A stretch of 8,770 nucleotides of DNA from Candidatus Thiodiazotropha sp. (ex Gloverina cf. vestifex) (GTDB lineage Bacteria; Pseudomonadota; Gammaproteobacteria; Chromatiales; Chromatiaceae): the NCBI GenBank assembly GCA_025656435.1, contig JAHXHT010000086.1, positions 1 through 8,770 of the forward strand. The letters run 5' to 3'. The notes beneath the pieces were generated by a model, which saw only the letters and a program-made list of their open reading frames with translations, was not told where the DNA came from and ran no database searches. Shown piece by piece: positions 1-6,735 of the stretch. Numbering within the stretch: the stretch's first letter is position 1; each line of letters begins with the position of its first letter. A program made the position numbers and the translations under genes.

Positions 1-17
1 GGTCGGGGCATAACGGC

Positions 18-81
18 TGTCGCGTTGGCGAGTCGATTTTGGGGACTCGGATGTCCCAAAATCTTTCACGAGGTAGCGACA
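18..81. repeat. Nested and mutually exclusive inverted repeats
   Basis: Three perfect inverted repeats are visible. TGTCGC (18-23) pairs with GCGACA (76-81). Inside it, GATTTTGGG (35-43) pairs with CCCAAAATC (55-63), and can be extended by AC/GT past one bulged G to leave a six-base loop. CGAGTC (29-34) pairs with GACTCG (44-49), but this pairing overlaps the 35-63 hairpin, so the two cannot form together. The 35-63 hairpin has no run of T after it, so it is not a typical intrinsic terminator. It could belong to the 3' end of an upstream transcript or to a dispersed repeat. The pairing is seen directly; any role is unknown. Confidence 0.5.
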
Positions 82-138
82 CGCTTGTAATCTTCATTTT
101 TAAAGATTGTGGACGATAAGAATCAAAATCGTATGATC

Positions 139-168
139 TCCATTCGTCGGCATTTAGATACTGTTTAT
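139..168 (+). promoter_or_regulatory. Candidate LytTR/AlgR-type binding site upstream of fimU
   Basis: Two elements, TCCATTCGT (139-147) and ACTGTTTAT (160-168), each match eight of nine positions of the LytTR-domain consensus [TA][AC][CA]GTTN[AG][TG]. They are direct repeats separated by 12 bp, so they repeat every 21 bp, two helical turns, as reported for LytTR regulators. The first element also lies within CCATTCGTC (140-148), which differs at one base from the AlgR core CCGTTCGTC. AlgR, a LytTR-type response regulator, activates the fimU operon in P. aeruginosa. The site ends 47 bp before the fimU start codon. The match is seen; binding is inferred, and by a rough hand estimate a pair like this could arise by chance at the level of a few percent. 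Confidence 0.4.
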
Positions 169-175
169 CATCTTG

Positions 176-191
176 GTCTGTATGTCTGTAT
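176..191 (+). repeat. 8-bp perfect tandem repeat (GTCTGTAT x2)
   Basis: The unit GTCTGTAT occurs twice in direct succession, at 176-183 and 184-191, 24 bp before the fimU start codon. It may be a chance duplication in the leader of the operon, or part of a protein-binding or slippage-prone site. Only the repeat itself is supported. Confidence 0.5.
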
Positions 192-215
192 CAACTTTCT
201 GCTATAGAGAGAACT

Positions 216-740
216 ATGAATAAATTCTCTGGAATGACGCTTATAGAATTAATGGTGGCGCTGGCAGTTGCTGTCATTATCCTGGCCATTGGGGTGCCTT
301 CCTTCATGGGTATGATGTCGAGCAATCAAGCAGCCGGTTATTCTAATGATTTAGTTGGTGCGATCCGCTTGGCACGCAGTGAGGCTGTGAAGAGAGGGTC
401 GAGTGTGGCTATCTGTGCCAGCAATGCTAATCAAACAGGCTGTTCCGGGACTGATTGGAATAACGGTTGGGTTGTCTTCACGGATGATGATAACGGCAAT
501 GACCTTGATGTGGGTGAAACTATCGTCAGGGTCTGGTCTATAGCAGGGGATGAAAGGGCTGGTCTAGTCTTTGCCGGCGGAGCGCCGAGTGTGGTTCGTT
601 TTGTCGCTTCTGGTGCCAACTCACAGGATGCGCAGATTCAGTTTTCGTTCAGGAAAAGTGACTGCCATGGTAATCAAGCACGACAGATTACGATTTCACG
701 AATGGGCCGGGCTTCGCTGGACCATGTAGTCTGCTTTTAA
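216..740 (+). CDS. fimU: Minor type IV pilin FimU (GspH/FimT family)
   Basis: This is a 174-residue minor pilin, part of the complex that primes pilus assembly at the inner membrane. The leader is six residues and prepilin peptidase should cut after Gly6. The mature protein then starts MTLIE, with the conserved Glu at +5 (Glu11) and a hydrophobic helix to about residue 29. The GspH/FimT domain follows, with the typical DLVGAIRLARSEAVKR helix (45-60), the Cys67-Cys76 pair, the WNNGWVVF strand (81-88) and a C-terminal Cys150/Cys173 pair. Met at +1 replaces the usual Phe. Near the C-terminus, GRAS (164-167) lacks the last Arg of the GRxR motif linked to DNA uptake in FimT, so FimU is preferred; its first place in the operon agrees. 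The ribosome binding site is weak (AGAGAG, 206-211). FimT is the alternative name. Confidence 0.87.
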   Translation: MNKFSGMTLIELMVALAVAVIILAIGVPSFMGMMSSNQAAGYSNDLVGAIRLARSEAVKRGSSVAICASNANQTGCSGTDWNNGWVVFTDDDNGNDLDVGETIVRVWSIAGDERAGLVFAGGAPSVVRFVASGANSQDAQIQFSFRKSDCHGNQARQITISRMGRASLDHVVCF

Positions 741-744
741 GGAG
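739..744 (+). promoter_or_regulatory. Ribosome binding site of pilV
   Basis: AAGGAG begins within the fimU stop codon and ends 5 bp before the pilV ATG at 750. This strong site supports the start at 750 even though it gives an unusually long prepilin leader. Confidence 0.7.
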
Positions 745-749
745 AAGCA

Positions 750-1316
750 ATGAAAGCTCTGAACCATCATGCGGCGTTGAAGATAATTCCCAATACAAAG
801 GGCTTTACTCTGATGGAAGTGCTGGTCACGATCGTGATCCTTTCGATTGGCCTTCTGGGCGTGGCAGGACTTCAGTTTAGTTCGTTAAGAGGTAATCAAA
901 ATGCATTGGAAGCATCTTCAGCAGTGGCTCTAGCAATGGAAGGGGCGGATAGAATCAGGGCCAACCTCCCGGGAATAAGAAACCCTGATACTGGTGTAGC
1001 GAATCGCACAAACTATGACCTGATTAATGCCGCAGGCACCGATCCTGGCTGTATCGGTACAGGTTGTAGTCTTGCTCAGCTTGCCCAAACAGATGCTTTT
1101 GAGTGGATAAGCAAGATAGAAGCACAATTACCTGGTGGTGAAGGCGTTATTTGTCGCGATGGGACGCCTAATGATGGTATCAGCGCAACGACGCATGCTT
1201 GCGATGGTGCTGTGGGTCCAGGTGGGGCTGATGTTTTTGCCGTGAAAATCTGGTGGGATCACGATAGAAATCCCGCGACGGCTTTGATGGGATATAGGAT
1301 GAGCCTCATACCATGA
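750..1316 (+). CDS. pilV: Minor type IV pilin PilV
   Basis: This 188-residue protein is the PilV subunit of the minor-pilin complex. Cleavage is expected after Gly18, giving a mature N-terminus FTLMEVLVTIVILSIGLLGV with Phe at +1 and Glu23 at +5. The run SIGLLGVAGLQ after the first part of the helix is characteristic of PilV proteins. A cysteine-containing globular region follows and ends in a strand with WWDHDRN (about 168-174). The 18-residue leader is long for this class, but no later in-frame ATG lies before the cleavage site and the AAGGAG upstream fits the chosen start. The gene begins 9 bp after fimU, and its TGA overlaps the pilW ATG by 4 bp, so translation of the two is probably coupled. 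Confidence 0.87.
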   Translation: MKALNHHAALKIIPNTKGFTLMEVLVTIVILSIGLLGVAGLQFSSLRGNQNALEASSAVALAMEGADRIRANLPGIRNPDTGVANRTNYDLINAAGTDPGCIGTGCSLAQLAQTDAFEWISKIEAQLPGGEGVICRDGTPNDGISATTHACDGAVGPGGADVFAVKIWWDHDRNPATALMGYRMSLIP

Positions 1317-2299
1317 AAAGAGAAATAAGAAAAAGTCATAACTATGGTTTGACCTTGGTCGAGCTTCTGATTGGACTCACACTGAGTCTCCTTATCCTGG
1401 GTGGTGCAGTATCAGTTTTCATCAGTAGCAAGGAGAGCTTTCGTTTGGAAGAAGACCTCTCTGCCATGCAGGAAAATTTTCGCTTTATTGCCGACCGTCT
1501 CAACAAGGACTTAAGTATGGTCGGCTATACGGGCTGTGCCATGCCCTATGTCGACAATACGCCAACAGTTGATGCCTTCGTTGCAGGTATTGGTGTTACG
1601 GATGTTATCCAAGGTGTTGAGGGCGGTGCTAATCCAGATACACTGACAGTTAGTTTTGCACTCCCAGAATCCGGAATTCCGATTATCGATGGGGGTGCTA
1701 CGCTTGCGAGCCCATTGTATGTCTCAAAAAACCTTCCACTCTACAACGCGCTCTCTGATAACTTCAGTTCTGGCTCACCGGTGCCGGTCACATTGCTGGT
1801 CGGAAACTGTGACCACGCAAATATTTTTCTGGTAACTGGTGTGGCTGATGCCACAACACCGAATGGATTTGATGGCGGTAGCATCTCCCACGCAACAGGC
1901 GTTACGATCGGTGGTGTCTCCAACACGAGCACAACACTGAGTGATCGCTATGGAGCTTCCGATGTAAATACGGCAAGTGCGTTTGAACTGGAGAGTGTGA
2001 CCTATCAAATCACCACAGTGAGTGGTGTGACCGGCCTTTATGAGAGCCGTAATGGCGGTGCAAATCAACTGGTGCTGGACAATGTCACTGACTTTCAAGT
2101 GCTCTACGGCATCGATTCATCAACTTCAGAGGATGGAAATGCAGATCACTATGTGGACTGGAGCGGCACATTGAGAATTTCTGACATTACAAGCCTGAAA
2201 GTGACACTGACAATGATCGTTAGTCAGCAGAATGGTAACGATGTCACACGTGATTATTCCTTTACAGTGAAATTGCGCGATATGGGGTTGGATGTATGA
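1313..2299 (+). CDS. pilW: Minor type IV pilin PilW
   Basis: This 328-residue protein is the large minor pilin PilW, expected to bridge the minor-pilin complex at the tip. The leader is 12 residues and cleavage after Gly12 gives LTLVELLIGLTLSLLILGG with Glu17 at +5. Leu at +1 replaces the more usual Phe. The helix continues into SKESFRLEEDLSAMQENFRFI, a typical PilW segment, and then NKDLSMVGYTGC. The large C-terminal domain includes GNCDHANIFLVTG, resembling the conserved Cys-Asp strand of PilW proteins. The ATG lies inside the pilV stop (ATGA), and the end of the gene overlaps the pilX start in the same way. No strong ribosome binding site is present; AGGA at 1296-1299 is distant, which again suggests coupling. 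Confidence 0.87.
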   Translation: MKREIRKSHNYGLTLVELLIGLTLSLLILGGAVSVFISSKESFRLEEDLSAMQENFRFIADRLNKDLSMVGYTGCAMPYVDNTPTVDAFVAGIGVTDVIQGVEGGANPDTLTVSFALPESGIPIIDGGATLASPLYVSKNLPLYNALSDNFSSGSPVPVTLLVGNCDHANIFLVTGVADATTPNGFDGGSISHATGVTIGGVSNTSTTLSDRYGASDVNTASAFELESVTYQITTVSGVTGLYESRNGGANQLVLDNVTDFQVLYGIDSSTSEDGNADHYVDWSGTLRISDITSLKVTLTMIVSQQNGNDVTRDYSFTVKLRDMGLDV

Positions 2300-2973
2300 A
2301 TCTTAATCGCACACATCTCAACGGCAATCCATTAAAGTCAATGAAGAACTCAGTCAAAAAAACCCAAAACGGTGCGGTCATGATCGTGGCCCTCATGCTA
2401 CTGCTTGTGATGACGGTATTGGCGGTTTCGGGTATTGGGAATTCCAGCCTCGAACAGCGTATGGCCGGTAACTACTATCATGCTGCAACTTCTTTTCAGG
2501 CAGCCGAATATGGCTTAAGAGTGGCAGAAGGCTGGTTGATTAATCAGGTTGATATCACCTCGCCTTGGGAAACCTGGTTTCAGACCAATGCGAGTAATAA
2601 TGGTCTCTATACCACCCAGGACCTGGCATCTCCGAATACAACAGAAGTATGTCAGGGTGGTATCAATTGTCGATTTGATCCGAATGACGAAAGCGCATGG
2701 TGTACAGGAGCTGGCTGTGTTTTACCTAAGGGCTTTGTCACATTGGGGGATACCCTTCAAGGTACAGCGTTATCGACAATCGACTTGCCTGTTGCCAGGC
2801 AGCCGCAATTCATTATCGAACATGTCGGGACGGTTGGAGAGCAGACAACTATTCAGTTCGGTGTGCCGCAGTTACCTGCCCCGCAAACCGGCTTTCGGAT
2901 TACCGTCATAGGATGGGGTCAGGAGGGTGTATCGCAATATGTCCTTCAGAGCCACGTCATTTTACCCCTTTGA
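2296..2973 (+). CDS. pilX: Minor type IV pilin PilX
   Basis: This 225-residue protein is PilX, a minor pilin with the PilX N-terminal domain. Cleavage after Gly26 gives AVMIVALMLLLVMTVLAVSG, with Val rather than Glu at +5, as is usual in PilX/GspK-type subunits. The conserved block SSLEQRMAGN (50-59) and the helix FQAAEYGLRVAE (67-78) follow, and then a Cys-rich loop (CQGGINC, CTGAGC). The start at 2296 overlaps the pilW stop and gives a 26-residue leader. An in-frame ATG at 2341 would give an 11-residue leader (MKNSVKKTQNG), which looks more like a standard prepilin leader. Neither has a strong ribosome binding site. I keep the upstream start because of the ATGA coupling but am unsure of it. 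Confidence 0.83.
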   Translation: MNLNRTHLNGNPLKSMKNSVKKTQNGAVMIVALMLLLVMTVLAVSGIGNSSLEQRMAGNYYHAATSFQAAEYGLRVAEGWLINQVDITSPWETWFQTNASNNGLYTTQDLASPNTTEVCQGGINCRFDPNDESAWCTGAGCVLPKGFVTLGDTLQGTALSTIDLPVARQPQFIIEHVGTVGEQTTIQFGVPQLPAPQTGFRITVIGWGQEGVSQYVLQSHVILPL

Positions 2974-2978
2974 GCATC

Positions 2979-2986
2979 AGGGGAGG
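2979..2986 (+). promoter_or_regulatory. Strong ribosome binding site of pilY1
   Basis: AGGGGAGG lies 5 bp before the ATG at 2992 and is the strongest ribosome binding site in the operon. It selects this ATG over the in-frame ATG codons at residues 3 and 7. Confidence 0.75.
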
Positions 2987-2991
2987 TCAAC

Positions 2992-5900
2992 ATGAAAATG
3001 AGTAACGGAATGAACGCATCAGAAAATACAAACCACCGGGTTTCAAGACTCGTATCAGGGATGTTGTTGGGCCTGGTCATGGGTTCGAGCGGGATGTTGC
3101 ATGCCTCACCAGGTGCGATCTCTCAGTCACCGCTATTTCTCACTCAAGCGGTACAGCCAAATATCTTTTTCATGCTTGATGATTCCGGCAGTATGGATTG
3201 GGAGGTATTGAAAACGGCTGGCGCCATTGCTGCCCATGGTACGGGCAGTAATAGGGATGATCTGGATTTTGACCCTGGTACAGATACCACCAATAATCGT
3301 GAGCATTGTGCCGGTTATAATGCCATGGCTTATGATCCAAGCAAGACCTATACGCCTTGGTCTGGTGTTAACAATGCGGGTAGTGCGTTCCAGGATCAGT
3401 CTGTGACCAATGCCATGGTCAATCCTTACACCGGCCATACCAATACCTCCTCCTGCGACAATAATGGTGATGTATATAACAATAACGGCCGCACCTGTAA
3501 CCTGTTGACTGATTTCAATGACAATCAGGTGACCGGCAAGGCAGGTGCCTTCTATTACGTGTGGGACGATAGTAATAGTGATGGTGTCTACCAAAGTGGA
3601 GAGTGCTCAACGAGTGCTTCTGACCGTGTGTATGTACAGGACTTGAGCGCTGACGAGCAGACGAACTATGCCAATTGGTTCAGTTACTATCGCAAGCGTG
3701 AATATGTCATGAAGCGTGCTGTCAGCGAGATTATTTCTGATTCGTCAGAACGTATGGGGCTCGGCACCATTAACCGAAACAACCATGTTATGGATGGAAC
3801 GGAAGTCGGCACGCAAGTCAAGGGCATTGATGACATTACCTTACCGGTTAATACTACGGCGGCAGCTGATAAGGTTACCTTGATCGATAATCTATTAGGT
3901 ATCAACTCCAGTAATTCCACGCCTCTGCGGTTGGGGTTGGAGAATACCGGTAAGTATTTCATGAACCAGATGACCAACAGTGCCCTGTTTGGTTATACGC
4001 CTGCCTCTCAAAGTGATAGTGCCTCGGGATCATCACCTATTCTAGACCCGACACTCGGTGGTACCTGTCAACAGAACTTCGCTATCGTAATGTCAGATGG
4101 TTTCTGGAATGGTGGAGATCCCTCGGTTGGTAATACGGATGCCGATGGTGCGGGTGATTTCGACGGTCAGTCTTATGCAGATACCCGGTCCAATACACTG
4201 GCGGATGTCGCCATGCACTACTACGAAACGGATCTGCTCAATATTGCCGATGAAGTACCCGTCGTAAGTATCGATGTAGTCCCTGGTGATGTTTCGGAGT
4301 GCAGTACTGTTACGTCAGATGATGCCCACTTGCACCCCAACTGCTACGATACCAATACCCAGCAGCATCTTGTGACCTACACGGTGGCTTTTGGTGTCAG
4401 GGGTACAATACCGGAATTTGATGCCGTTGGTGATGAGTGTCAGCCAAATACTAGGGAGGATAGTCTTTCAACACAGAATTGGCCTTCATCATGTGACTCC
4501 AGTCTCTCAGATGGTTGGCCTGCCCCTTCAGCAAATTCAAGTACAACTGTTGACGATATGATGCATGCTGCCTGGAATGGTCGCGGGCAATTTCTTAGTG
4601 CAAAAGACCCACAAGAGCTGATTGATACCCTGCAGGAGGCAATTGACGATATCTCCTCGAGGAATGAAGTCGCTGCCGCTGCTGTCTCGGTGGATACTTT
4701 CAACGTCACGGGTGGTGGTAATGTGGTTCAGGGTAAGTTCGATTCAACCGATTGGACTGGCGAACTCTATAGCTACGAAATTATAGTGAGTGCGAGTAAT
4801 GATATTAGCGTCAGCACGACACCTACATGGGGGGCACACGACCTGCTGGATGCAAGAGCCTATACGGCCCGGTTTGCTGTAACCTATAACGGGTCGCAGG
4901 GTATTGCTTTCGATTTTCCCTCCGATTACACCAGCCTAGGGACATCTGATTTGAGTCAGGACCAGATCGATGACCTGCTGTACGATGCGCCTTATCCCAC
5001 TACCACGACCGACTCGGCTGAGGTCACTGCAAACCAGACCCATGGTGAAGACCTCGTTAAATATCTCTTAGGTGATCATAACAATGAGGGTGACGAAGCA
5101 GGGGATTTCCGCTCGCGTAGTGGCCATAAACTGGGGGATATTATTCATTCTGCACCAGTCTATGTTGGTGATCCGGATACGAGTTTCTCAAGTGACTCCG
5201 CTTACCAGAGCTGGGCCAACAATACTGTGCCGACTGGCGCCAAAGGACGCAGAGAAATGATTTATATCGGGGCCAATGATGGCGCCCTGCATGCCTTTGA
5301 TGCCGGCACAGGTGAAGAGGTATTCCTCTATTATCCGAAAGCTGTATTCAGGGATGATCAGCGCTGGGGGCTGCACTGGCTAGCTGACCGTTTTTATGAG
5401 CATCGCTACTATGTGGATGGCGAGATTACCGTATCGGAAGTTTATGCGGACATCGACGGTACAGGTACAAAGTGGAATACGATTCTTATCGGGACGCTGC
5501 GTGGTGGTGGACGGTCGATTTTTGCCATTGATATCAGTGATCCCTCTGAATTCGCCACCGAAGCCGGTGTGGCTGGTAACATTCTCTGGGAATTCAGCCA
5601 CGACGAATTGGGCTTCACCTTTGGTAAGCCAACCATTGCTAAGCTGAATAACAATCGCTGGGCCGCTATCTTCGGGAATGGATATAATCCAGGATCCTCT
5701 TCCTCCGGTGAGGCATCGCTCTTCATTAAGTATCTCGATAGTCCAACCGATTTCGAAATCATATCTACAGGTTCAGGATCCAACAGTGCTGGGGATTGCC
5801 TCGACGCAAGCAGTGACTGTAATGGCTTGTCTACACCGGCAGTAGTCGATCTTGGGGCAGATAGCATTGCGGACAGAGTCTATGCGGGCGATATCAAAGG

Positions 5901-6702
5901 CAATCTGTGGGTTTTCGATATCTCAGACACCACTTCAAGCAATTGGGGAATACCTACGAGTTATTCTGGTAATCCATTGATTGCGGTAAAGAACACGACT
6001 AATGCAGAACAGCCGATCACCAGCCAGCCTATCGTTATCCTGCATCCAATAGAACGCCATAGCAATACTTCACCAAATACCATGGTCTATTTCGGTACAG
6101 GTCAATATTTGGCTGAGAATGACCCGATATCCACAGAAGAGAATACTTTTTATGGTGTCTGGGATGACGGGACGCACATTTCGGGTGCTCGGGATTCGGT
6201 ACTCGTCGAGCAGACAGTGAATGAGACGGTGCTCGGCACTGCTGATGTGAGGCTGCTCACCAATAATCCGGTCGATTATACCACCGATAGAGGTTGGTAT
6301 TTCGACCTGCCGGAAAGTGGGGAACGGATCGTTTCCAATCCGATTGTGTTCGGCGATCTGGTGGTCTACAACTCGATTACACCCGAATCAAATCTATGCA
6401 GTACATCCGGTGGCACCAGTTGGCTCATGGTGCATAATTTGCTGGATGGTTCCGAGCCCGATTTTATCGCCATCGATGTTACTAATAATGGGGTATTCGA
6501 CTCCGGTGACCAGGTGGGTGACGCTAATGTTGCCGGTGTAAGATCCGGCAATCTCAATTGGCAGATGACCCTGGCTAAGTCAGGTCCGGGGGCGGAAGCG
6601 ATAGCGATTGTACCCTCTGCGGACATCGATACGTACAACATACTCGGTGGTAGAAGTGTCGGTACTCGCTCCTCCTGGGGACGTTACAGAATTGAGGATT
6701 GA
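2992..6702 (+). CDS. pilY1: Type IV pilus tip-associated protein PilY1
   Basis: This 1236-residue protein is PilY1/PilC, exported and carried at the pilus tip with the minor pilins. It acts in adhesion, retraction control and surface sensing. A signal peptide ends near Ala38. A von Willebrand A-like half follows, with MIDAS residues Asp63, Ser65 and Ser67 (DDSGSM) and a VMSDG strand (Asp369). The conserved segments LVTYTVAFGV and VDDMMHAAWNGRGQFLSA close this half. The beta-propeller half starts near residue 713 (KLGDIIHSAPVYVG) and contains YIGANDGALHAFDA, GTLRGGGRSIFAIDI and DRVYAGDIKGNLWVFDIS. The known calcium loop aligns to 953-961, with Gly955 in place of the Asn ligand. EF-hand-like loops lie at 193-204 and 1162-1173. 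No RGD motif is visible. It starts 18 bp after pilX. Confidence 0.93.
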   Translation: MKMSNGMNASENTNHRVSRLVSGMLLGLVMGSSGMLHASPGAISQSPLFLTQAVQPNIFFMLDDSGSMDWEVLKTAGAIAAHGTGSNRDDLDFDPGTDTTNNREHCAGYNAMAYDPSKTYTPWSGVNNAGSAFQDQSVTNAMVNPYTGHTNTSSCDNNGDVYNNNGRTCNLLTDFNDNQVTGKAGAFYYVWDDSNSDGVYQSGECSTSASDRVYVQDLSADEQTNYANWFSYYRKREYVMKRAVSEIISDSSERMGLGTINRNNHVMDGTEVGTQVKGIDDITLPVNTTAAADKVTLIDNLLGINSSNSTPLRLGLENTGKYFMNQMTNSALFGYTPASQSDSASGSSPILDPTLGGTCQQNFAIVMSDGFWNGGDPSVGNTDADGAGDFDGQSYADTRSNTLADVAMHYYETDLLNIADEVPVVSIDVVPGDVSECSTVTSDDAHLHPNCYDTNTQQHLVTYTVAFGVRGTIPEFDAVGDECQPNTREDSLSTQNWPSSCDSSLSDGWPAPSANSSTTVDDMMHAAWNGRGQFLSAKDPQELIDTLQEAIDDISSRNEVAAAAVSVDTFNVTGGGNVVQGKFDSTDWTGELYSYEIIVSASNDISVSTTPTWGAHDLLDARAYTARFAVTYNGSQGIAFDFPSDYTSLGTSDLSQDQIDDLLYDAPYPTTTTDSAEVTANQTHGEDLVKYLLGDHNNEGDEAGDFRSRSGHKLGDIIHSAPVYVGDPDTSFSSDSAYQSWANNTVPTGAKGRREMIYIGANDGALHAFDAGTGEEVFLYYPKAVFRDDQRWGLHWLADRFYEHRYYVDGEITVSEVYADIDGTGTKWNTILIGTLRGGGRSIFAIDISDPSEFATEAGVAGNILWEFSHDELGFTFGKPTIAKLNNNRWAAIFGNGYNPGSSSSGEASLFIKYLDSPTDFEIISTGSGSNSAGDCLDASSDCNGLSTPAVVDLGADSIADRVYAGDIKGNLWVFDISDTTSSNWGIPTSYSGNPLIAVKNTTNAEQPITSQPIVILHPIERHSNTSPNTMVYFGTGQYLAENDPISTEENTFYGVWDDGTHISGARDSVLVEQTVNETVLGTADVRLLTNNPVDYTTDRGWYFDLPESGERIVSNPIVFGDLVVYNSITPESNLCSTSGGTSWLMVHNLLDGSEPDFIAIDVTNNGVFDSGDQVGDANVAGVRSGNLNWQMTLAKSGPGAEAIAIVPSADIDTYNILGGRSVGTRSSWGRYRIED

Positions 6703-6724
6703 GTAGGTGTTTAGCCGAATGCAT

Positions 6725-6729
6725 GAGGA
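6725..6729 (+). promoter_or_regulatory. Ribosome binding site of the pilY2-position gene
   Basis: GAGGA lies 6 bp before the ATG at 6736, a good position for a ribosome binding site, and supports this small gene as real. Confidence 0.6.
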
Positions 6730-6735
6730 TAAGTT

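Larger units (their letters stand above)
1..215. other. Upstream region of the minor-pilin operon, no confident gene
   Basis: No gene can be supported here. A short open frame on the + strand runs in from the window edge to a TAA at 88-90, and a - strand frame from an ATG at 97-95 runs out of the window. Both are short, lack a recognisable family and cross the inverted repeats, so neither is called. The stretch holds the inverted repeats at 18-81, a LytTR-like pair of elements at 139-168 and a tandem 8-bp repeat at 176-191. The promoter of the operon is probably in this region, but I cannot place its -35 and -10 boxes with confidence. Confidence 0.6.

Noticed and set aside
26..40. Sigma-54-type promoter near TTGGCGAG
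   Set aside because: The -12 GC element is missing at the right distance, so the match is only to part of the -24 element.
1..90. Open + strand frame from the window edge to a TAA at 88-90, possible end of an upstream gene
   Set aside because: It is only 29 codons, another + frame is also open over the same stretch, and the translation matches no family I recognise. The inverted repeats here suggest non-coding DNA.
1..97. Divergent - strand gene starting with ATG at 97-95
   Set aside because: There is no ribosome binding site, the start falls in an A/T-rich repeat, and the translated residues look arbitrary. The resemblance between its residues and the + frame comes from the inverted repeat.
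89..108. Small hairpin AATCTT/AAGATT
   Set aside because: It is a six-base A/T-rich stem with an eight-base loop and no following T-run, likely to occur by chance.
107..137. Sigma-70-like promoter TTGTGG (107-112) and TATGAT (132-137)
   Set aside because: The spacer is 19 bp and the -35 is poor. It would also place the LytTR-like site downstream of the -10 box, which does not fit activation.
1775..2098. Antisense open frame within pilW
   Set aside because: It is a shadow frame with unnatural composition and no start signals. The + strand reading is clearly PilW.
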